From Thermofilaceae archaeon (GTDB lineage Archaea; Thermoproteota; Thermoprotei; Thermofilales; Thermofilaceae), in NCBI GenBank assembly GCA_025057995.1, contig JANXEW010000002.1:1-64000 (forward strand): 64,000 nt of DNA, in the 5' to 3' direction. Below are positions 44,544-53,720 of the stretch, piece after piece. Under the pieces are notes generated by a model. It saw nothing but the letters and a program-made list of their open reading frames with translations. It was not told the DNA's origin and made no database searches. How positions within the stretch are numbered: the stretch's first letter is position 1; each line of letters opens with the position of its first letter. The position numbers and the translations under genes were made by a program.

Positions 44544-44592
44544 GGGATAAAGGTTATTAGCTCCTTTAAGCGTGCCTTATTGGCGGGAGAGC

Positions 44593-44892
44593 ATGTCCAA
44601 GAAGATAGTTTTAGTAACTACAGATTGGGCTCCCTTTTCTGATAAGTTGGCAAAAATCTGCGAGGAAGAGGCTTCGAAGGCGGGTGTTCCATTTGAGATT
44701 AGAAAGGATGATTGGATCTACCTAACACGTTATGGCGAGGTAGATGAATTTGGCGGGGCCGACGTTCCTCAAGTTTTCGTCGAAACGGAGGGTAAGGTGA
44801 TACACGTCCTAACTAGAATACCCATAGACAGCGGAGGTAAGCCCGACTTTGAGGATGCTAGGCGAAAAATTCTTGAAGCTCTTAAAGATTAA
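44593..44892 (+). CDS. Thioredoxin-fold-like protein without active-site cysteines
   Basis: 99 residues from ATG 44593, chosen for its GGGAGAG ribosome binding site. IVLVTTDWAPFSDKLAKICEEEA has the beta-strand, W-x-P-x and helix layout of thioredoxin with WAPF in place of WCGPC. ADVPQVFV supplies the usual cis-proline. The only cysteine is in the helix. Possibly a chaperone-like or binding protein. Its stop overlaps the convergent PolB1 stop by four bases. Confidence 0.65.
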   Translation: MSKKIVLVTTDWAPFSDKLAKICEEEASKAGVPFEIRKDDWIYLTRYGEVDEFGGADVPQVFVETEGKVIHVLTRIPIDSGGKPDFEDARRKILEALKD

Positions 44893-47381
44893 AGCAGTTG
44901 ACCTCCTGTAATTATTTCTTCAAAGGACGTGCCTAAGGCTTCCAATATTTGTTCTAGAGCTGTTCTAAGGTGTTCAATATACTTTTCAGAGTCTATCTCA
45001 TCTATTCTAGCTAGTTGAACTGCTCTGACACCATCGCCTCCTCTAGTTTTCACGTACGATATTATATCTCCCATCCCCACGCTTTTCCCTATTTTCTGAA
45101 GTTGTCTCGCAGCTTTTACATGCTGTGGTGTATTTTTAATATAGCTGGATAAAGGTTTTGTTAGAGCAACTTTAAAAACTAGCTCATCGAGTGAAACATT
45201 TTTGTTTTTTAGTTTATCATAATAATTATAAGTTATATTTTTCAATTCTTCTATGGCCTGATTTAATTGGTATATGTCTTCAGCCTTACCTAGCAGATCT
45301 ATAACCTGCATTATAAAACCCTTAATAAACTCTGGAGTATTGCGTTTCTTTCCAACTATACCTTTCGCGTCTATGGTAGAATCCTCGAATAAACCGATAT
45401 AATTTTTCTTCCTGCCGCTGAAGGCTACCCATCTATACTTTTTATCTACTTCTATATCCACTTGAAGATCTTTAGCGACCCATGAGGTAAGCTCCTCCAG
45501 CTTTTCGCTTTCTGGGTTCCATAGAAATAGGGAGTCTGTATCTCCATAGAGAACGGATATGTCAAGCTCGAGTGCTCTTTTCAAGGTTGCGGTTAACAAG
45601 TAGCGTCCCAGGGCTGTCGTAGCTTCAGCTACTGGTGGGCAATATAGTGGAAAAGTTTCTGCACCATATACGCCATAACTAGCATTTATGAAGACTTTTA
45701 GGGCACTTTGTACAACGTTGTAGTGATTCCTTTTAATTGAGTCGTTTTCTGTCTTAGATAGTCTCTTGTAAATATAAACTCTAAAGTCCCTCAGGAAGCC
45801 AACAATTTCAGACATTATCCCTTGTTTCTTTGTACAAACCCAGTGACTCAAACCTGGTATTCTGTTACTAGTGCATTCCTTATGGGGGCATCTAATGGTC
45901 TCATACGAGAGATTCCATCGTTTTATAACTGTGGGATATAGTGAGGCAAAATCTATGACGGTAACGTTGAAGAATATACCTGTAAGCGGGTCTATTACAA
46001 CAGCACCCAAATATTTTTTCCCCCTTATTACAGCTTTCGTATCTGTCTGGTTCTTGAGTGATTGTATATCTTGATCGTTTGGTATCAGGTATCCCCTCTT
46101 TCTATGTTCAAAGTAAAGCATGCTTCGAATCCAACTTGAAATATTGTGACGCGCTAGGTCCTCTATACCAAGTTTTGATATTCTCATCATTAACACTATT
46201 AGTTTTAGAACGAGTTCATCATTAAACGATGTTAGCTTGTAAGTAAGTTCAGCATCACGCAAACTGTATTCAACTAACTCCTCGTAGCTAACTTCTGAAA
46301 TGTGTTTTTCTAGCTTAACTTTCCCTTCTCCTATAAGGGGCTCGGATATCTCGTCCAATGAGCGCCCTTCCCTATATTTGCCACCAAAAGCATAGACTCT
46401 CATTGATTTATTTGTAAAGAATTTATATAGGTCGACATGTAGCGCACGTTTCATTCTAGCGTATTCAGCTCCTGGTCTCCACTCAACTGGGATTTCTCCT
46501 TCACTAATACCTAGTTTCAGGGCTCTATTCTTCAAGTAAGGTAAATCGAAAGCGTCTCCATTGAAGGTTAAGACAAGCGGGTAGTTAGATAAGATCTCAA
46601 ATGTTCTCTTCAACATTTCTCTCTCGTTTGTGAATGTCTCTACGTTTTCAAGTTGGGGGGGCTTGTTAAGCTCAGGTCTTTCAAGAAGCATAACTTTCTT
46701 TAAACCATCGGAGGCGTATAATGAGATAGCTAAGATCGGATATGGAGCCTCATCAGGCCTCGGGACTCTATCCGGCTCCGGCGAATAAACCTCAATATCT
46801 AAAGCTATCCTCTTCAGTTTTGGGATAGGTGCTTGGAAAAGTTTTGCCCACTCTAGAGCCCTATTGAAAACATCCCTATCTTTTCCGTAGAGCCTTTCTA
46901 ACTCTTCGATGACGCTCTCTGGCATCTCAGGTTGTACAAGAGAGAAACTGCCACCGGAGGCTAGATACGGCATGCCTGGAATAAAACTTACATCGTATAA
47001 GTAGCAGTGATGATACTTTATTTTTGCTTCCCAAGCATGTCCACGGAGTATTTCTCTAAGCGCATGTCTAGAACCTCCAACAGAGAGCGGATCACGAGCT
47101 ACGATCTTTGTCATTTCAACTTTAGAATCTCTGAGAGCATCATACTTTTCAACTACTTCCATATGGTCAAACCCCTTGTGTTTGATCGCATCTGGGTACT
47201 GCAGCAAAACTCTCTCGGGTGGGAGGTCAGTTAGAAGGTACGGTTTATGTCCTATAGGGTCAGGTATGTCTATGAGTCGCTGCTCTTTTTCATCATAGAA
47301 CCTAAGTATAGCATGACCCGTGTCACCATCATAAACTACTTCCATCAAATATAACGGGTTATCCTTGTGGGAATTGATCAT
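44889..47381 (-). CDS. polB: Family B DNA polymerase, PolB1-like
   Basis: Second replicative-type polymerase of the window, 830 residues. Exo I LDIEVY (about 194), Exo II TFNGDAFDLPYL and Exo III YSLRDAELTYKL are intact. Motif A is DFASLYPTVIKRWNLSYET (about 475), motif B KVFINASYGVYGAETFPLYCPP and motif C YGDTDS (about 612). These resemble Sulfolobus Dpo1. A cysteine set after motif A (CPHKEC, HWVC) may bind metal. ATG 47381. The PolB1 accessory subunits known from Sulfolobus were not seen. Confidence 0.96.
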   Translation of the reverse strand: MINSHKDNPLYLMEVVYDGDTGHAILRFYDEKEQRLIDIPDPIGHKPYLLTDLPPERVLLQYPDAIKHKGFDHMEVVEKYDALRDSKVEMTKIVARDPLSVGGSRHALREILRGHAWEAKIKYHHCYLYDVSFIPGMPYLASGGSFSLVQPEMPESVIEELERLYGKDRDVFNRALEWAKLFQAPIPKLKRIALDIEVYSPEPDRVPRPDEAPYPILAISLYASDGLKKVMLLERPELNKPPQLENVETFTNEREMLKRTFEILSNYPLVLTFNGDAFDLPYLKNRALKLGISEGEIPVEWRPGAEYARMKRALHVDLYKFFTNKSMRVYAFGGKYREGRSLDEISEPLIGEGKVKLEKHISEVSYEELVEYSLRDAELTYKLTSFNDELVLKLIVLMMRISKLGIEDLARHNISSWIRSMLYFEHRKRGYLIPNDQDIQSLKNQTDTKAVIRGKKYLGAVVIDPLTGIFFNVTVIDFASLYPTVIKRWNLSYETIRCPHKECTSNRIPGLSHWVCTKKQGIMSEIVGFLRDFRVYIYKRLSKTENDSIKRNHYNVVQSALKVFINASYGVYGAETFPLYCPPVAEATTALGRYLLTATLKRALELDISVLYGDTDSLFLWNPESEKLEELTSWVAKDLQVDIEVDKKYRWVAFSGRKKNYIGLFEDSTIDAKGIVGKKRNTPEFIKGFIMQVIDLLGKAEDIYQLNQAIEELKNITYNYYDKLKNKNVSLDELVFKVALTKPLSSYIKNTPQHVKAARQLQKIGKSVGMGDIISYVKTRGGDGVRAVQLARIDEIDSEKYIEHLRTALEQILEALGTSFEEIITGGQLL

Positions 47382-47511
47382 CCATTTTACACGTGAAAGG
47401 ATAACATAAAGATGTTGCGTTTAGCTATGGAGTACAACAGCTCATAAGATTGTCGTATTTACATGACACTTATATACTATGTCACCCCCGCACGTTAACC
47501 GGTGACTAGGA

Positions 47512-48777
47512 TTGGGCTCAGGGGAAGTGAAGATAAGTGGTTGGGTTAACAGTCTAAGAATTGTTGGGGCAGTGGCATTCCTTGAGGTGATGGATGGTGG
47601 CAGCCTTCAGTTATACACCGTTGTTATAAAACGGCATGAACATCCAGAGCTGTGGAATTTAGCTACACATATGAAAATAGGGTCAGCAGTCACGGTAAAA
47701 GGGTCTATACCAAGCGGTCAAATAAGTAAAAGAGGCTTAGAGGTGAGGGCGTACGCGCTTAATCTTTTGTCTGAACCAATCGATTTCATGCCGTTAGATC
47801 CCTCAGGCAAGACTCCCGCGTTGCTGGATACAATTCTCGAACATAGGTACGTGGCACTGCGTATACCACGTCAAAGAGCTTTGTTTGCGATAAGAGCACT
47901 AGTAGTGGAGGCGGTGAGGAACTACTTTAAAAGTCTAGGCTTTCTCGAGGTGCATACACCTAAAATTTGCGGAGCTGGTGCGGAAGGGGGAGCTACGCTC
48001 TTTCAACTTGACTACTTTGGTAGAGTAGCGTATCTAGCACAGAGCCCTCAACTCTATAAACAGATGCTCATGTGTGGATTTTCAAGAATTTACGAAATTT
48101 CGCCGTACTTTAGAGCGGAACCCTTTAGTACGGTTCGACATCTTAACGAAAGCTGGGGTATAGATGCCGAAATGGCTTTCATCGAAGGACCTCAAGATGT
48201 TATGCGCGTCCTTGAAGATTTGATAGTACACGTGTTTGAATACTTGAAGGCCAAAGGTCAGCGCGAGTTCAGCGAGTTGGGGATAAACTTACAAGTTCCT
48301 CGAAAGCCTTTCAAACGGGTAACCTATAACGAAGCACTGGAGATTTTAAGAAGCCGAGGTTACAATATCGAGTGGGGACAAGATTTAGGCAGCGATGAAG
48401 AGCGTGTATTAGGGGAATCAATGGTTGAAGAAGGTTATGACGCTTACTTTATTACCGAGTACCCCTGGCATGCTAAACCTTTCTATATAATGAGGAAAAA
48501 GGAAGAAAGCGAGTCTTTCGACCTGGATTACAGGGGGATGGAACTGGCTTCAGGTGGTCAGAGGGAGCATAGGTATGATAAACTAGTGGAGAATTTAAGA
48601 GATAAGGGCTTAAGTATAGAAAACTTCGAGTTTTACTTGAAAGCATTTAAGTATGGGATGCCTCCGCATGGAGGCTTTGGATTAGGTTTAGACAGGTTAG
48701 TCATGACACTAACAGGAGTACAGAATATCAGGGAGGTCGTGTTATTCCCGAGAGACAGGCAAAGGCTCCTTCCTTAA
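47512..48777 (+). CDS. aspS: Aspartyl-tRNA synthetase (archaeal class IIb)
   Basis: 421 residues. An N-terminal OB-fold anticodon domain (KISGWVNSLRIVGAVAFLEVMDG) joins a class II core with motif 2 ISPYFRAEPFSTVRHLNESWGIDAEMAF and motif 3 GFGLGLDRLVMTLTG. QSPQLYKQMLMCGFSRIYEI is typical of archaeal AspRS. Whether it is non-discriminating (also charging tRNA-Asn) cannot be judged here. Start TTG 47512, about 40 bases after a TATA element (ACACTTATATAC). Confidence 0.94.
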   Translation: MGSGEVKISGWVNSLRIVGAVAFLEVMDGGSLQLYTVVIKRHEHPELWNLATHMKIGSAVTVKGSIPSGQISKRGLEVRAYALNLLSEPIDFMPLDPSGKTPALLDTILEHRYVALRIPRQRALFAIRALVVEAVRNYFKSLGFLEVHTPKICGAGAEGGATLFQLDYFGRVAYLAQSPQLYKQMLMCGFSRIYEISPYFRAEPFSTVRHLNESWGIDAEMAFIEGPQDVMRVLEDLIVHVFEYLKAKGQREFSELGINLQVPRKPFKRVTYNEALEILRSRGYNIEWGQDLGSDEERVLGESMVEEGYDAYFITEYPWHAKPFYIMRKKEESESFDLDYRGMELASGGQREHRYDKLVENLRDKGLSIENFEFYLKAFKYGMPPHGGFGLGLDRLVMTLTGVQNIREVVLFPRDRQRLLP

Positions 48778-48815
48778 ACGATAGACAATAGTATTGACAT
48801 GGAAGTTGTTAAGCC

Positions 48816-49319
48816 ATGATTCTAGGTCGGGAAGAGATTCTTAAACTGATAAAGGGTAACCCCCCTCTCATTACTGGTTGGATAAACCTTGACGCTCAGT
48901 TGCAGCCGTCTGGCTTCGACCTATCTTTAATGAAAATCAGCAAGTTTATTGATAGTGGCTTTATAGACTTTAGTAACAGGAAACGGAAAATCCCCAATAC
49001 GATTGAAGTATTTTTCGATCCAGAGGGAAAGGTTAATCTCGAAAAGGGATGCTATTTGTTAACATTTAACGAATATCTAAACCTTCCCTTAGATGTAGCG
49101 GCTATTGCTAAGCCACGCTCAAGCCTCATTAGAAGTGGAGCAACAGTAGAAACCGCCTTATGGGATCCTGGGTACAGAGGACGTAGCAAAGCGTTACTAG
49201 TTGTTTTCAACGAGTATGGTCTCACACTTGAGCAAAATGCGAGGGTTGTTCAGTTGATTTTTATGCGGGTTAGCAATGTAGATAAGGGTTACTGTGGGCT
49301 ATACCAAGGTGAAACGTGA
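48816..49319 (+). CDS. dUTPase / dCTP deaminase-family protein
   Basis: 167 residues of the trimeric dUTPase/Dcd fold. QLQPSGFDLSL, IAKPRSSLIRSGATVETALWDPGYRG (about 92-117) and a late RVVQLIFMRV are the family motifs. The W-D-P-G-Y form fits archaeal dUTP diphosphatase more than bacterial dCTP deaminase. It would keep uracil out of DNA, in line with the archaeal B polymerases nearby. TGATG overlap with the SWIM gene. Confidence 0.87.
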   Translation: MILGREEILKLIKGNPPLITGWINLDAQLQPSGFDLSLMKISKFIDSGFIDFSNRKRKIPNTIEVFFDPEGKVNLEKGCYLLTFNEYLNLPLDVAAIAKPRSSLIRSGATVETALWDPGYRGRSKALLVVFNEYGLTLEQNARVVQLIFMRVSNVDKGYCGLYQGET

Positions 49320-49624
49320 TGGAAAAACAGGCTCTTAGGCTAATAACTGACAATAAGTTACTTAAGTTACGCCTAGAGGAAACGGGTATTGAGATAATCG
49401 TTGCGTATGGAGGCAAGTATGACCGACTTTACCTAGTAGTGCCAGGTAAATACTGTAGCTGTCCCAGTTTTTATTTTAATACCCTTTCAGGGAGAGGTAA
49501 ATCGGGTTGTGTGCACTTAAAGGCCTGTGAGTTAGCCGGGCAAAACATTCCAGAAAATGTCGTAAAATGGGATTATTTCAAAAATAAGATTTTTCCTATG
49601 TTGTTTAAGGGCTTGATCAGCTAA
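49319..49624 (+). CDS. SWIM zinc-finger protein
   Basis: 101 residues. The SWIM motif C-x-C-x(n)-C-x-H appears as YCSCPSFYF...GKSGCVHLKA (about 46-69), with strands before it as in small archaeal SWIM proteins related to Sws1/Shu2. A role with RecA-family or recombination proteins is inference from that family. Coupled to the dUTPase-like gene; its stop overlaps the convergent ABC ATPase stop by four bases. Confidence 0.85.
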   Translation: MEKQALRLITDNKLLKLRLEETGIEIIVAYGGKYDRLYLVVPGKYCSCPSFYFNTLSGRGKSGCVHLKACELAGQNIPENVVKWDYFKNKIFPMLFKGLIS

Positions 49625-50361
49625 AACTCTTCGGCTTCAACTGCTATTTCAGCCCTTGTCTCTATTCTTTCGACTTTTCCGTCGCGTAAGTAAATTATTC
49701 GATCGCTCACATCTATCATCTTTAAGTCATGGGTAGCAGTTACTATCGTTACACCTTTCTCTTTGTTTAATTGTCTCATTAAGTTGATTATCTCGAGTCC
49801 CGTCTGTAGGTCTAGGTTGCCTGTTGGTTCGTCGGCTAGGATTATCGCCGGGTCGTTTGCGAGTGCTCTAGCGATAGCAACTCTCTGCTGCTGACCACCG
49901 CTCAACTCGGTTGGTCTATGATACAAACGCTCGCCAAGCCCCACTCTCTCAAGAAGCTCTCTAGCTCTTCTGATTCGTTCTTCTCTCCTGACACCAGCGA
50001 AAATCATTGGTAACATGACGTTCTCCATAGCTGAGAGCACTGGGATAAGGTTGAAAGTTTGGAAAATATAGCCTATTTTTCTAGCTCTTAACCATGCAAG
50101 CTCATAAGCATCGAGCTTGCTGATATCAACCTCATCGATGTAGACTTTCCCTCGAGTAGGTCTATCAAGCCCACCTATCATGTTGAAAAGTGTAGTCTTT
50201 CCAGCACCTGAAGGTCCCATTATAGAAACATACTCTCCACGTCTGATTTTCAAATTAACTCCATCTAAAGCCTTAACTATATATACACCCATTTTGTAGT
50301 ATTTAGCTAAATCCTCTGTCTCTACAGTGTATTCATATCTTAATGCCATGTTATTCACCAT
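49621..50361 (-). CDS. ABC transporter ATPase (MacB/LolD type)
   Basis: 246 residues. Walker A GPSGAGKTT, Q-loop FQTFNLIPVLSAMENVMLP, signature LSGGQQQRVAIARAL, Walker B AIILADEPTGNLD and the H-loop VTATHDLKM are complete. This subfamily powers FtsX-like permeases that export or extract lipoproteins and peptides. ATG 50361, 35 bases after the permease gene on the same strand. Confidence 0.95.
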   Translation of the reverse strand: MVNNMALRYEYTVETEDLAKYYKMGVYIVKALDGVNLKIRRGEYVSIMGPSGAGKTTLFNMIGGLDRPTRGKVYIDEVDISKLDAYELAWLRARKIGYIFQTFNLIPVLSAMENVMLPMIFAGVRREERIRRARELLERVGLGERLYHRPTELSGGQQQRVAIARALANDPAIILADEPTGNLDLQTGLEIINLMRQLNKEKGVTIVTATHDLKMIDVSDRIIYLRDGKVERIETRAEIAVEAEEF

Positions 50362-50396
50362 TCATGTCATCAAGGGTTTTTATTTTTTGTTAGCAA

Positions 50397-51029
50397 CTAT
50401 ATTTCATATCGTAACGCATCTGCTGGATTTAAGCGGGCAGCGTAATATGCAGGATATAGAGTTGCGATTAAACTGAGTAGTACTGCTATGCCGATACCTA
50501 ATAAAAGAAGACCTAAAGCTACAGGCATCGTCCCGGCTAAAGGTACAGCCGGGTTAGGTTGTGTCAGTGAGCTAAAGGCCGTAGTTATACCTACAGCAGG
50601 GTTAGCGAATGCGTACACTATAGCTGCAACTAATCCTATAATATAACCCGATGTACCCCCTATCCCCCCAACAAGCATGGCTTCAATTAAAAACATTTCA
50701 AGTATGTGTCTATCTAGAGCACCTAAGCACTTGTACGTACCTATCTCCTTGTACCTTTCAGCCACTGCGATTAACATGCTATTGGTAATTCCCACGCCGC
50801 ATACTAGTAGTGAAATAAATAGCAACCAATACATATAAGGCTGAATTCCTGTTCCTCCTGTTTGAGCCTGAAATGACGCCATCATCATAAGTGAAACGAA
50901 GAACGCTATACCCAGCGTTACCGAGGCTGTTGTGATGGCAACCCTTGTAAATCGGCGGCGCACATTCTGAATAGAGATATAAAATGCCTCCGACACGGGG
51001 AGACGAATCTCTCCAATTTCAGCTGTCAT
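50397..51029 (-). CDS. Short FtsX-like ABC permease
   Basis: 210 residues from ATG 51029, which has a GGGAG ribosome binding site; a further ATG at 51074 lies next to a TATA-like sequence and is less likely. Four hydrophobic segments with VAERYKEIGTYKCLGALDRHILEMFLIEAMLVGGIGGTSGYIIG and a final LYPAYYAARLNPADALRYEI are typical of the FtsX/MacB permease core (motifs shortened here). The large extracytoplasmic domain between TM1 and TM2 is missing. Partner of the ATPase downstream. Confidence 0.85.
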   Translation of the reverse strand: MTAEIGEIRLPVSEAFYISIQNVRRRFTRVAITTASVTLGIAFFVSLMMMASFQAQTGGTGIQPYMYWLLFISLLVCGVGITNSMLIAVAERYKEIGTYKCLGALDRHILEMFLIEAMLVGGIGGTSGYIIGLVAAIVYAFANPAVGITTAFSSLTQPNPAVPLAGTMPVALGLLLLGIGIAVLLSLIATLYPAYYAARLNPADALRYEI

Positions 51030-51189
51030 CTGGCTCCCAAGGTTTAAGGTCAACAATGTATAAAACTTTCGCATCTCCCCTTTTATATTACTAGATTACT
51101 AATAAGCATAAATATATCATGAAAAAGATTGCATTTTGAGCGCTACATTTAAACTCTAACTAAGTGTCGATAAGCGTATATACGACTCT

Positions 51190-52629
51190 ATGGTACAGAT
51201 GCGGAATACAGATAAAGACAAAGCAGTTAAGTCGAACGTAGTAGATCATATTCTAACACATAGGCGAGATTTAAGTCGAGAAGACATTGTAAAAATGATT
51301 AAAGAACGTATAAAAGAATTAGAAGGACTAATAGATGAAGATGCGGCAGCGCTTCTAGTTGCTAAGGAGTTAGGAGTTCCCCTCCCCTCATCTTACGTTG
51401 AGTCTGTTGGTGGAAGAATTCTATTAAAGGATCTATTCCCTGGTTTACGAAATGTAAAAGTAAAAGCTAGAGTGCTAAAAGTTTCAAATCTAATAAAGGT
51501 TAATAACGTGGAGATGATGAAAATAATCATCGCAGATGAAAGTGGTTATGTAGAAGCAGTGGCGTGGAACAATGCTGCTAAGGAAATTTTCAACAATTTA
51601 AAAATAGGAGATTGTGTCGTAATAAACAATGCTTCCGTTGTAAAATATAGAGGAAAGATAGAGTTGAAGATTAGTGAACATAGCAAAATAGACGTGTTAG
51701 AAAACTGTGACCTTCCCGAATTCGAGGGGTTATGTAGTCTATATGGAGTTAACGTACTGCCTTTGCACGTGCATGAAGTTATAAGCGGGAAAGGAGGATA
51801 TTGTCTCTATGGATCGAGCCGCACTGATTTAGTCTGCCTTCTTCTCCCATCAGAATTAAGCATACCTGTCCAGAGAGGGGATTATATAGCGATTCAGGAT
51901 CCTAAGAGATTATCTGGATTAACGCAACGGTATAAGTTAACAAAAATTTCTCGAATTTATATGTTATCTAAAAAACCGGTAACTGAAAGTCCCTTTAAAG
52001 TCGTAGACGTTGATGAAGCGTCGGATAATAATGAAAACTTAATCGGCGTTAGGGGACGTTTTGCCGCAGCTTTTCCCTCGAGACATAACTCAGCTACGAC
52101 TATACTCCTCAGCGGTGAAGCAAATAGTGTAGGAATTCTTACATTTGATGACAGGGTAGCTTCTAAGCTAACCGATGTAGAACCCGGTACAGTATGTGAA
52201 GTAAGGGGTATCTACGCTACGATACGAGGTCTCCGACTGAATTCATTCTATTCATTCGAATTTCTTGGTAGGGATAGGATTGAGCAGTATTTCACCACTT
52301 TAGTCGTTCCTAAAGGTTATGTGAGATGCAAGGCTACCATATTATCAGCCTCCTTAAGGTATAGACAACTTAATTCTAGCGACCCCTTAATAGGAGTTTC
52401 TATCAGGGTCGACGATGGCTTAGGTAGCGCTAGAGTCGTCACCTGCTACAAAAAACACGTAACAACCTTCTTAGACTCCGATTGGGAGGAAGTAAAAGAG
52501 TGTGCGGTAGCTGGTACGCTCGATAAAATACTTTCCTATGCTGAAGACTATTTAAAGGGTTTAGATATATGTATCGAAGGTTGGTTAAGCATCGATCGTA
52601 ACCTAATACCGGCCAATGTAGGCATCTAA
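51190..52629 (+). CDS. rpa: Replication protein A-like ssDNA-binding protein (multiple OB folds)
   Basis: 479 residues. At least two and probably three OB folds: KVKARVLKVSNLIKVNNVEMMKIIIADESGYVEAVAW (about 91-127) is the clearest; further OB-like segments lie near 280-350 and 380-460. The first 70 residues are helical (RKDLSREDIVKMIKERIKELEG-type). No C-terminal zinc finger was seen. Likely the main single-stranded DNA-binding protein, alongside the RPA32-like protein at 31093-31548. ATG 51190 follows a TATA-like GCGTATATACG. Confidence 0.82.
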   Translation: MVQMRNTDKDKAVKSNVVDHILTHRRDLSREDIVKMIKERIKELEGLIDEDAAALLVAKELGVPLPSSYVESVGGRILLKDLFPGLRNVKVKARVLKVSNLIKVNNVEMMKIIIADESGYVEAVAWNNAAKEIFNNLKIGDCVVINNASVVKYRGKIELKISEHSKIDVLENCDLPEFEGLCSLYGVNVLPLHVHEVISGKGGYCLYGSSRTDLVCLLLPSELSIPVQRGDYIAIQDPKRLSGLTQRYKLTKISRIYMLSKKPVTESPFKVVDVDEASDNNENLIGVRGRFAAAFPSRHNSATTILLSGEANSVGILTFDDRVASKLTDVEPGTVCEVRGIYATIRGLRLNSFYSFEFLGRDRIEQYFTTLVVPKGYVRCKATILSASLRYRQLNSSDPLIGVSIRVDDGLGSARVVTCYKKHVTTFLDSDWEEVKECAVAGTLDKILSYAEDYLKGLDICIEGWLSIDRNLIPANVGI

Positions 52630-52701
52630 TCGAGCTTTAGACTCAAGAAGCCATCATGTATTTAAGTGACTTTCTAAGCACTAGGCACCGGTGAGCGACC
52701 G

Positions 52702-52950
52702 TTGGGGAGGAGGAAAAGTAGGAAGAAAATTAGAGCTAGACCTCGTAGAACCCTTCCTAAGATATTTCAGTGTCCAAAATGTGGAACTTCAAGTGTTAGT
52801 GTAAATATTGCTAAAAACAAGGAGTCTGTTCAAGTAGTGTGTACGCTATGTGGACTCTTCGCAAATCTTGAATATCGTGAATTTTACCAGACAGTTGACT
52901 ACTACGCCAGGTTTCTTGATTTATACGAGAAACAGATGGCAGAGGTGTAG
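52702..52950 (+). CDS. Elf1-like transcription elongation factor
   Basis: 82 residues. A very basic N-terminus (GRRKSRKKIRARPRR) is followed by the four-cysteine zinc ribbon FQCPKCGTSS...VVCTLCG (C24, C27, C47, C50 approximately) and YREFYQTVDYYARFLDLYE, the order of Elf1. It would bind RNA polymerase during elongation. TTG start at 52702. Five bases before GGGP synthase. Confidence 0.9.
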   Translation: MGRRKSRKKIRARPRRTLPKIFQCPKCGTSSVSVNIAKNKESVQVVCTLCGLFANLEYREFYQTVDYYARFLDLYEKQMAEV

Positions 52951-52955
52951 GTAGC

Positions 52956-53720
52956 ATGGGTAGGGTTGAGAAGTACATCTTAGATAATCTGGCTGAACGC
53001 GGCGCTCTACATATGGTTCTAATAGATCCTGCACGAATGAATGGGAAAGAAGCTAGGGAGGTCGCTAAGGCCGCTGAAAGTGCAGGAACAGCGGCCATAA
53101 TGGTAGGAGGCAGCATAGGCGTGTCTGAAGCAATGGTTGACGATGTGGTTACGGAGATTAAAAACGTATGTGGGCTGCCAGTAATACTTTTTCCTGGAAC
53201 TCCCACCAACTTAAGCAGGTATGCTGATGCGGTGTGGTTCCTATCTGTTCTAAACTCGACAAATCCATACTTTATAGTCATCGGGCAAGCCCAGGGGGCG
53301 CCTATTGTGAAACGTTATGGACTTGAACCACTATCTTTGGCATATCTCGTATTAGGCGTTGGTGGAACCGTAGGATTCGTTAGCCAGGCGCGCCTAATAC
53401 CGTACGATAGACCAGAAATAGCTGCTGCCTTCGCTCTTGCGGCAGAATACATGGGATTCAGGTTCCTGTATCTGGAAGGAGGATCTGGCGGAGAGCCCAT
53501 ACCCCCTCACATAATCCAAGTTGTCGACAATAATGTAAGCTTGCCTATAATAGTTGGGGGTGGTATACGAACGCCTAATCTAGCTGGAATCGCTGTTAGA
53601 GCTGGTGCCGACATAGTGATAACAGGTACTATAGTGGAAGAAGGTGGAGATATACTCTCTAAATTAACCCAGATGGTTAGAGCTATTAATGAAGAGGGAA
53701 GACGTAAACTTAAGCCTTAA
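52956..53720 (+). CDS. Geranylgeranylglyceryl phosphate synthase
   Basis: First committed step of archaeal ether lipids: joins geranylgeranyl-PP to glycerol-1-phosphate. 254-residue TIM barrel with HMVLIDPARM, AIMVGGSIGV, VILFPGTPTNLSRYADAVWFLSVLNS, YLEGGSGGEPIPPHIIQ and PIIVGGGIRTPNLAG, all diagnostic. ATG 52956. Coupled with the Elf1 gene; the stop overlaps that of the KaiC-like gene. Confidence 0.96.
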   Translation: MGRVEKYILDNLAERGALHMVLIDPARMNGKEAREVAKAAESAGTAAIMVGGSIGVSEAMVDDVVTEIKNVCGLPVILFPGTPTNLSRYADAVWFLSVLNSTNPYFIVIGQAQGAPIVKRYGLEPLSLAYLVLGVGGTVGFVSQARLIPYDRPEIAAAFALAAEYMGFRFLYLEGGSGGEPIPPHIIQVVDNNVSLPIIVGGGIRTPNLAGIAVRAGADIVITGTIVEEGGDILSKLTQMVRAINEEGRRKLKP

